Source: Rikenellaceae bacterium
GTDB taxonomy: Bacteria > Bacteroidota > Bacteroidia > Bacteroidales > Rikenellaceae
Direction of reading: 5' to 3'
NCBI GenBank assembly: GCA_020859875.1
Contig: JAJBVJ010000271.1
Location: 1 to 17,899, forward strand
Length of the DNA: 17,899 nt
The position numbers and the translations under genes are program-made. Below are positions 12,224 to 17,899 of the stretch, one piece after another; the first letter of the stretch is position 1, and every line of letters starts with the position of its first letter. The notes under the pieces were generated by a model that ran no database searches, was not told the DNA's origin, and saw only the letters and a list, made by a program, of their open reading frames with translations.

Positions 12224-14936
12224 TTACGAGCTGAAAGTGTATCTCCCCGATCCGATCTCGATGACCAGATCGCCCTCGTCCTCTGCGACCGAGCGCACTC
12301 CGGGTGCATCCGGTGATATATGGATGCCGAAGCGGGCCGGGATTTTGACGGTCGCCGAGGAGTTTGCCGGAATGGTTACGTGCCATGTAAGGCTGTTGCC
12401 GCTTCGCTTCCAGCTGCTTTCTATAAGGCCGTAGGGCGACTGGTAAGTGGCGTGGACGTGTTCCAGCCGCTCGGGAAATACCGGGGCCATCACGATCTTT
12501 TTGAAGGCCGTAGCGGTGGGATCGTTCCTGATTCCCGCAAGGTCTTCGTAGAACCAGATCAGAAGATCGCCCAGAAGCATCACGTGGTTGCGCGAATTCA
12601 TTGCGGGATCGGCCGTATCGCCGTTCCACAACTCCCAGATGGTTGTCGCTCCATTGTTTATCATGTAACCCCACGAGGGGTATGTCTCGTTGGTGGCGAT
12701 CTTATATGCCAGTTCGAGGGCGCCGTTATGTGTCAGCCCGCGCATAAGGTGCTGGATACCGAGTACGCCCACGCTCACGTGTCCACTGCAGTCGACCTCG
12801 GTCTTTTCGACGATATTTTTAAATACCCTCTCCTCGAACCCTTCCGGAACCAGCCCCAGCCGAAGCGACAGCATATTTGCCGTAACCGTATTGTTGTCGT
12901 ACCGGGCCGTTGCCGGATCGAAGAACCTTCTGTTGTAGGCCTCCTTCATATCCGCGGCTATGCGGGCATACTCGGCGGCATCGTCCCCAAGGCCATTGAT
13001 CGCGGCGAATTTTTGCATCAGTTCCAGGATGCTGTAAAAGACCGTGGTGCTCAATACCTCTCCCCGCGTCTTGCGGGCGGGGTCTTCCGAGTGTATCAGC
13101 TCGGGCGATTCGGGGGGCATGCACCAGTCGCCGTATATATCCCTCACTATGATATTGTCCTGCATGTGGTCGTCCATCATGTGGTAGAGCCATTTTTTCA
13201 TCGAGGGGTAACGCATCCTGATAGAATAGTCGTCGCCGAACTGGTTGTAGAGCATATCCGCCACATAGAAATAGGCCGCGGGCCAGGTTACGTCGTCGAG
13301 CCAGAGTGTCCAGTAACGCGGTGATACGTCCGAGATCCTCCCCTGCTCGTCCATCGACTCCTCGATATCGGCCAGCCACTTTTTGTAAAGCAGGGCGTTG
13401 CCGAATATGAAACTTTCACCATAGGCTCCCGTGGTGCGGTCGCCGAGCCAACCCAGACGCTCGTCCCGCTGCGGGCAGTCGGTGGGCATGCCGCGGTAGT
13501 TGCCGCGGATTCCCCAGTAGGCATTCCGGTGTATCTTGTTGAGGAGTTCTTCGGAGGTTTCGAAAGTGCCGATGGTCTCCATCCGGTCGTAAACCACCTT
13601 ACCGGAAATATCCGATACGGAAGGGGCCCGCCGGACGCCCGTGATCTCGATATAGCGGAAACCGTGGTAGACGAACATCGGCTCATAGGTGAACTCCCCG
13701 TCGGCGGCCGGGATATAGGTGTCGGTTACGAGCGCCCCCCCGCATGTTGTCGAGGTAGAGCTCCGTGCCGCTATCCTTCAGTACCTCGGCAAAGCGCATC
13801 GTAACGGGCTCGTCCTTCCGGCCGTGGAGCGTAACTTTCTGCAGGCCGACCATATTCTGACCCATATCCACGATATACCGCCCCGGGCCCGCCTCTTTAA
13901 CAGTGACGGGTTCGATCTCTTCCATCACCGCAAGACTCGGCGAGAGCTGGGGGGTGAGCCTGCCTTTGGGGGCCTGCATGATGTCGGCTGCCTGCCACAG
14001 GGAATCGTCGTAGCCGGCCACCGTCCAGCTACCCAGCTCGAGACGGGCGTCGTAAAGTTCGCCGTCGAACTCGTTGTTTTCCCTGACAGGGCCCCGGTCG
14101 GTAGCTCTCCAGGAGCCGTCGGTAACAAGGGTATATTTTTCGCCGCCGGCGTATTCGATCTCGAGCTGGGCTATAAGGCGCGGGAGCCCGAATCCGAACA
14201 TTCCCTCCTGTCGCATGGTAAGGAAGCGGCCGTTGCCCAGGGCGACCCCGATCGCATTGGCGCCTTTGCTCACAAGGCCGGTGACATTATAGGTAAGGTA
14301 GGGCACCGATGCGTCATACCATGTAGGCAGGGGGCCGAAAACATCGTCGCCCACCCTGTGCCCGTTTATATAGCAGACCGAGGAGCCTACGCCCGAAACG
14401 TAAAGTACCGCCCGCTCGACCTTGGCCTCTGTTTCGAATTCCCGGCGAAGGTAGCGTGCGGGAAGGATCGTGCGGTTTTCTTCCACCCGTAGGGACTCCT
14501 CGTTGTCGACCCCTATCCACAGGGCTTTCCAGTCGGAATCGGCCAGCGGGGTCGACCACCTGCCGATGGAGCTGCGGCCCTCCGCCCCGCGGTTGGTGCG
14601 GACGGTCACCCGCCAGAAATATTCCCTGCCCGACCCGAGGGCCGGGCCGCCGTATTCCACAAGATGGGAGCGGTCGGATTCGACCATCCCGCTGTCCCAT
14701 ACCGGATTGGCGCCCGAGCGCAGTTCTTTCTCCGAAGAGGCGACTTCTATCCGGTAGGCGGTCTGAACCACATCGTATCCGGGGCTTTCGAATTTCCATG
14801 AGAAACGAGGCCTCTCGGCGTACACCCCTTCGGGGTTCTGAGACATTTCGGTGAATATTTCGGTGATTTTCACACCGCCGCCGCATCCACAGATATAGGG
14901 AATAAGGCAAAAGAGCAGTAAAGTTTTTTTGGTCAT
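12224..14936 (-). pseudogene. Alpha-L-rhamnosidase (GH78) lipoprotein, frameshifted
   Basis: Two adjacent minus-strand frames (14936 to about 13740, and about 13740 to 12224) together make one GH78 protein of about 903 residues, the usual size. The start MTKKTLLLFCLIPYICGC has a lipoprotein signal with the modified Cys at residue 18, so the enzyme would sit in the periplasm or on the cell surface. An Ig-like N-terminal part, the Bac_rhamnosid_N region and the (alpha/alpha)6 catalytic domain follow. The catalytic domain shows DCPQRDERLGWLGDR (13481-13437), whose Glu is the likely general acid, and GATTIWELW (12652-12626), which carries the likely base. At 13735-13741 a tract of seven G (minus strand) puts the reading out of frame. 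Six G would read DNMRGALVTDTYIP, as expected of the family. The shift may be a real mutation, phase variation or a sequencing error. Reaction: release of terminal alpha-L-rhamnose from plant or microbial glycans. Confidence 0.85.
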
Positions 14937-14969
14937 GGCCGGTTCGGTTTGCAGTTTGAATCAGGTTCC

Positions 14970-14977
14970 CAAAGTTA
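14970..14977 (-). promoter_or_regulatory. -7 promoter box TAACTTTG ahead of the rhamnosidase gene
   Basis: On the minus strand TAACTTTG is a perfect TAnnTTTG box 33 nt before the ATG at 14936. A TTTG at 14995-14992 is only 14 nt upstream, which is short of the normal 19-20 nt spacing. Confidence 0.45.
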
Positions 14978-15108
14978 ATATTTTAACCCTGCAAATTTCG
15001 CCGGCCGTAATTCTATATAGTGCCAAAATAGTACTGCCGTGTGACCAAACGGCAAATGCGTCCCCCGCTTCGATCCGGCGGGGCCGTTTGGCCCTCCGTG
15101 CCGCGGTG

Positions 15109-15630
15109 CTAACAGCCGAGAAGGTCGGTCACCTCCGGCCAGCTGCCTGCCCTCTCTATTCCGGGCTCTTGAATATTTATATTGTGCGGTTGGGTAAAGA
15201 TGATCTTCCGCCCGTGAAATTCCCGCAGGTTGAAAGTATGATCGTCGATCATAATGTCACCGCAGATCAGGTCTTTGCTCCCGCCGAAGGTCATTCTCCG
15301 CCAGGAAATAAAGGGGAAATGTTCACGCAGCCAGTCGTATTTCTCCCTGAGACTTGCCGGGAACTCGGTGGCCGATGAGACCACGCGAACGTCGTACAAA
15401 GCCTCCAGCCGCCGCAGTCCTTCGACGGCGCCGGCCATAACGGGGGCATGGCGGAAAAATCCCCCGGAATTGACGATCCGTGTGAAATGGGGGAAGGCCT
15501 CCTCTTCACTCACCCCTTCTATCCGCCCGGGATCGATTACGATACCGTAACGCTCCCTTTCGAGAAGGATAAAATGCCGGTAGACGTCGGCCAGAACCCC
15601 GTCCATATCCACAATGACCCTCTTTCGCAT
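15109..15630 (-). CDS. 5'(3')-deoxyribonucleotidase-like HAD phosphatase (NT5C family)
   Basis: A 173-residue HAD-superfamily protein of the NT5C (5'(3')-deoxyribonucleotidase) type. The nucleophile motif is VDMDGVLAD, with D8 as nucleophile and D10 as acid/base. The middle motif lies in VVSSATEFPASLREKYDWL, and the metal-binding MIDDHTFNL is motif IV. FPFISWRRMTFGGSKDLICGD matches the family region after motif II. It removes phosphate from (deoxy)nucleoside monophosphates in the cytoplasm. The start is taken at the ATG at 15630: a -7 box TATATTTG at 15658-15651 would begin transcription near 15644, which excludes the upstream in-frame ATG at 15684. Confidence 0.85.
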   Translation of the reverse strand: MRKRVIVDMDGVLADVYRHFILLERERYGIVIDPGRIEGVSEEEAFPHFTRIVNSGGFFRHAPVMAGAVEGLRRLEALYDVRVVSSATEFPASLREKYDWLREHFPFISWRRMTFGGSKDLICGDIMIDDHTFNLREFHGRKIIFTQPHNINIQEPGIERAGSWPEVTDLLGC

Positions 15631-15650
15631 AAATTTCGATAAGACAATCG

Positions 15651-15658
15651 CAAATATA
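15651..15658 (-). promoter_or_regulatory. -7 promoter box TATATTTG ahead of the nucleotidase gene
   Basis: A perfect minus-strand TAnnTTTG match 20 nt before the ATG at 15630. No good -33 TTTG is seen. It determines the choice of start codon for the nucleotidase gene. Confidence 0.5.
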
Positions 15659-15698
15659 GCTTTTCGGGCTAACATTACACGCATCCCGGCGCGAAATA

Positions 15699-16439
15699 TC
15701 AGAGGCGGAAGGTCATCCCGGTCGAAAAATAGATGTTGCGCATGACGAACTCGATGGGAACCTTGCTGTGGAAATAGGGCCTCAGCCCCCAGGTGAATTC
15801 GGCGAAGAAACCGATCCGCTGGTTCATCCGGAACTCCGCGCCGGTGAAGAGTCCGATGTCGAGCTTACGGGCGCTTTTGCTGTAATCGAACGTCGCGTAG
15901 TCGTAGCCCCTTTCCTGCTCAACGGGCGATTCCACTACAATGGTAATGTCGTGTACCGTCCCCTTGAAGTTGCGCGAAAGTACCGAGGCTAAATAGACGC
16001 CCGCCTTTACCTGCCATTTGGGGTTTATGCGGTATATCCCGTAAATAGGTTTGTCGAGGTAGAGGGTACTGACCTTCGTGGTGTTCTTCCCCGTGACATA
16101 GCCGGTCAACTCCCCGATATCGGGCACATCGACCGTAAGATGGACTTCGGTTACTTTTGTATTTACCTTCATCCGCTTCCAGCTCAGCAGGAATCCGGTG
16201 CCCATTCCCCAGTGGTCGTTGAAGAAATAGCCGAAATTCGCCCCTACTTTGGGATTGAACCGGGGATTGTAGCCCGTGATCTTTAGCCCCGAGGGAATGG
16301 GTACCGGTGTGGTGGCCCCGATATTGAACCCCGCGACAAAGCTCAGGTCGTGCCCTCTGCCGAGGGTCTGCGCACTGCCCCGGAGGGCGATCGCTGCCAG
16401 GCATACTGCCGCGGCGGTAATGGTCTTTTTGAGGATCAT
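15699..16439 (-). CDS. Outer-membrane beta-barrel protein (PorT-like)
   Basis: A 246-residue protein with a signal peptide (MILKKTITAAAVCLAAIALRG, cleavage near SAQ). The mature chain has amphipathic strands: GHDLSFVAGFNIGATTPVPIP, NPKVGANFGYFFNDHWGMGTGFLLSW and YGIYRINPKWQVKAGVYLA. It ends in NIYFSTGMTFRL with an aromatic penultimate strand. This is the outer-membrane beta-barrel (PorT/OMP_b-brl) fold common in Bacteroidota; function is unknown. The ATG at 16439 is chosen over the upstream in-frame ATG at 16508 because it begins exactly at the signal peptide. It is downstream of, and codirectional with, the galactofuranosyltransferase gene, separated by 85 nt that contain a perfect hairpin. 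Confidence 0.75.
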   Translation of the reverse strand: MILKKTITAAAVCLAAIALRGSAQTLGRGHDLSFVAGFNIGATTPVPIPSGLKITGYNPRFNPKVGANFGYFFNDHWGMGTGFLLSWKRMKVNTKVTEVHLTVDVPDIGELTGYVTGKNTTKVSTLYLDKPIYGIYRINPKWQVKAGVYLASVLSRNFKGTVHDITIVVESPVEQERGYDYATFDYSKSARKLDIGLFTGAEFRMNQRIGFFAEFTWGLRPYFHSKVPIEFVMRNIYFSTGMTFRL

Positions 16440-16463
16440 CCTGTGGTTTTTAAAAGGTAATGA

Positions 16464-16486
16464 GAGGATCGTGCCTTTCGATCCTC
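16464..16486. terminator. Perfect 8-bp hairpin between glycosyltransferase and barrel genes
   Basis: GAGGATCG (16464-16471) and CGATCCTC (16479-16486) pair around a 7-nt loop. On the plus strand it is followed by CTTTT. On the minus strand, where both neighbours are coded, the T-rich tract comes only after some spacer. It may terminate the glf operon or form a leader hairpin for the barrel gene. Confidence 0.35.
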
Positions 16487-16524
16487 CTTTTACCCTGAAA
16501 CCATACAATGATCGGGCCCGGAGG

Positions 16525-17556
16525 TTACCAGTTTATCTCTTTCTGGGCACCGAGTGCCACAAGCGCCTCCCTGAGCGCCCTCTTGAAATAGAATCCCCGG
16601 CCCAGCTTTTCGCCGATACGACGGGCGGCCCGCTGCATCGAGGCATATTGCCCGGGGGTGATCTCCCCCAGCACCCGGTCGAGCTCGGTAAGCGATTCGA
16701 CGCATATTCCCACCCCGTGGTCGTCGATAAATTTAGCCATGGCAGCCTGTTTCCAGATTATAACCGGGATGCCGCACCGCAAGTATAGGGAGAACTTATG
16801 AGGATTGTTGTAGCGGGTGTACTCCCCGCGCGGCCCTTCGCAGGCATGGATCGAGCTCCCGTCCCACACCAGGCCGAACTCCCCTCCGGGAGATTCGACA
16901 AGTTTGTCGGACGATACGAAGCCGTGATACTCGAAACACTCCCTGCGCCGGATGGCTTCCGGGTCGAAACCGCCCCCGTAGAGGATGAACCTGTAATTAT
17001 TTATATGGTCTTCGAGGTCGTACAAAAATCCGTTCTTTTTTTTGCTCAGTGTTCCGGCATAGATCACCCCATAGGGTTTGCGGGGTTCTGACACCGGGGC
17101 GGGCTCCGTCGAGGAGAGGTAGTCGAATATCTCGAGGGTTCCCATCGGCACCCTGCATCCGTGGTCGGTAAGCCATTGCTTCATCCGGTCGTTATGGACG
17201 ATCAGGTAGTCCGATTGGCCGATGCGGGCTATTTCATCTTCGTGCGAGAGCTTCGAACGGTAAAAACTCCCCAGGTCGTGGATAAGGGTCACCACCTTTG
17301 CCCCGCGGCGGTGTGCCGTGCGGCACATAAAGCCGTAATATTTTCTCAGATTGTACTGGAGCACGAGCACATCCCCCCTCTTGAGGGAGAAGCCGGCTTT
17401 TACCACACCGAACAGGGTGGTGAAAAAATCGCGGAATTTGCCGATGTGCGGGGGCTGGGAGAGCCCCACGTTGCGGAATCCCACACCGCGCATGATCTCG
17501 TCCACATCGGTTTTCGCCTTGCTCGGCGATCTTTTAAGAAGATAACACAGGGCCAT
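16525..17556 (-). CDS. Galactofuranosyltransferase, WbbI-like
   Basis: A 343-residue protein resembling the bacterial beta-1,6-galactofuranosyltransferase (WbbI-type) family with a GT-B-like layout. The N-terminal half has GDVLVLQYNLRKYYGF, KVVTLIHDLGSFYRS and SDYLIVHNDRMKQWL. The linker has LEIFDYL, and the C-terminal half has GVIYAGTLSKK and FILYGGGFDPEAI for the nucleotide-sugar side. SGSSIHACEGP-like WDGSSIHACEGPRGEY and NPHKFSLYLRCGIPVIIW end the conserved core. It would transfer Galf from UDP-Galf to a growing glycan (O-antigen, capsule or similar) on the cytoplasmic face of the inner membrane. The adjacent upstream glf gene, 21 nt away, makes UDP-Galf and strongly supports this role. 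Confidence 0.82.
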   Translation of the reverse strand: MALCYLLKRSPSKAKTDVDEIMRGVGFRNVGLSQPPHIGKFRDFFTTLFGVVKAGFSLKRGDVLVLQYNLRKYYGFMCRTAHRRGAKVVTLIHDLGSFYRSKLSHEDEIARIGQSDYLIVHNDRMKQWLTDHGCRVPMGTLEIFDYLSSTEPAPVSEPRKPYGVIYAGTLSKKKNGFLYDLEDHINNYRFILYGGGFDPEAIRRRECFEYHGFVSSDKLVESPGGEFGLVWDGSSIHACEGPRGEYTRYNNPHKFSLYLRCGIPVIIWKQAAMAKFIDDHGVGICVESLTELDRVLGEITPGQYASMQRAARRIGEKLGRGFYFKRALREALVALGAQKEINW

Positions 17557-17577
17557 ATCGGTCTAAGTAGGTTAGTT

Positions 17578-17899
17578 TTATGCTTGCAGTTCGCGGCGGG
17601 CCAGCGCGAGAGCCGCCTCTACCGTATCGTCCATATCCAGGTAGGCATACTGGGCGAGCCGCCCCCCGAAGAGAACGCCGGGCGTCCGGTCGGCCAGCTC
17701 GCGGTAGCGCTGGTACAGCGCCGTATTTTTCCGGTCGTTCACCGGATAGCAGGGCTCCGTGCCGGGGGTGAACTCCGCCGGAAATTCCCGGGTTATGACG
17801 GTAGAGGGCTGGGTGCCGAAATCGAAAAATTTATGCTCGATAATGCGGGTAAAGGGCACCTCCCGCTCGGTGTAATTCACCACGGCGTTACCCTGGAAG
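17578..17899 (-). CDS. glf: UDP-galactopyranose mutase, C-terminal part (cut by window edge)
   Basis: The frame is open to the window edge; the gene's 5' part lies outside. The visible 107 residues begin FQGNAVVNYTEREVPFTRI and include IIEHKFFDFG, STVITREFP and GGRLAQYAYLDMDDTVEAALALA, which are the conserved C-terminal motifs of UDP-galactopyranose mutase. This is a flavoenzyme that interconverts UDP-galactopyranose and UDP-galactofuranose. The internal GTG at 17883 is not the start, because homology continues upstream of it. It is the first gene, in transcription order, of a glf-galactofuranosyltransferase pair with a 21-nt gap. Confidence 0.93.
   Translation of the reverse strand, partial: FQGNAVVNYTEREVPFTRIIEHKFFDFGTQPSTVITREFPAEFTPGTEPCYPVNDRKNTALYQRYRELADRTPGVLFGGRLAQYAYLDMDDTVEAALALARRELQA

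Noticed and set aside
11976..12674. Minus-strand open frame of 232 codons ending in GRLELPTS
   Set aside because: Its tail is the antisense translation of the tRNA gene, a well-known annotation artefact, and the rest is the wrong frame of the rhamnosidase gene.

Overview
The window looks like a chromosomal segment of a Bacteroidota bacterium, most likely of the Bacteroidales; Rikenellaceae (Alistipes-like) is a reasonable guess but is inference. The basis is the moderately high GC content, the many good matches to the Bacteroidota -7 promoter box TAnnTTTG (several with TTTG or TTG 19-20 nt upstream), the scarcity of well-placed Shine-Dalgarno sequences, and the gene families present.

Layout. 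1-666: a repeat element cut by the window edge, then intergenic DNA with two terminator-like hairpins. 667-1455: a UlaG-like metallo-beta-lactamase-fold protein whose metal ligands are mostly replaced. 1456-1856: intergenic DNA with diverged repeat copies. 1857-3024: two-gene membrane-protein operon (PAP2-like, DUF456). 3025-3527: about 500 bp with nothing recognised. 3528-4540 (minus): a DUF2007/zinc-ribbon gene overlapping by 4 nt a uracil-DNA-glycosylase-superfamily gene. Divergent from these is an FtsE-like ATPase gene followed by gyrB (4729-7541). 7542-8924: 1.4 kb of noncoding DNA holding a tandem array of structured repeats. 8925-11843: uridine kinase, flavin reductase-like protein, MscL and an OprP/OprO-type porin. 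11937-12010: a CAU-anticodon tRNA with its own promoter and terminator. 12224-14936 (minus): a GH78 alpha-L-rhamnosidase lipoprotein gene broken by one extra base in a G7 tract. 15109-17899 (minus): a 5'(3')-deoxyribonucleotidase, an outer-membrane beta-barrel protein, a WbbI-like galactofuranosyltransferase and the 3' end of UDP-galactopyranose mutase (glf); the last two form a galactofuranose glycan module.

The most unusual feature is a family of noncoding repeats, all on the plus strand (copies near 1-251, 1686-1782, 7694-7865, 7922-8019, 8085-8159, 8212-8305 and 8392-8646). Each full copy has a conserved 5' strand ACCGACGAACGAA, a hairpin whose sequence differs between copies while its pairing is kept, a purine-rich strand AAGGAGGAGGAA, and a tiny triloop hairpin. 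An outer stem encloses these in most copies. Paired changes between copies (AAC/GTT, AAG/CTT, GACC/GGTC, GGGC/GCCC in the triloop hairpin; CTACTTTT/AAAAGTAG against CCACTTTT/AAAAGTGG in the outer stem) indicate selection, or a copying mechanism, that preserves structure. I do not recognise it as a named RNA or mobile-element family. Five copies lie in tandem between gyrB and udk.
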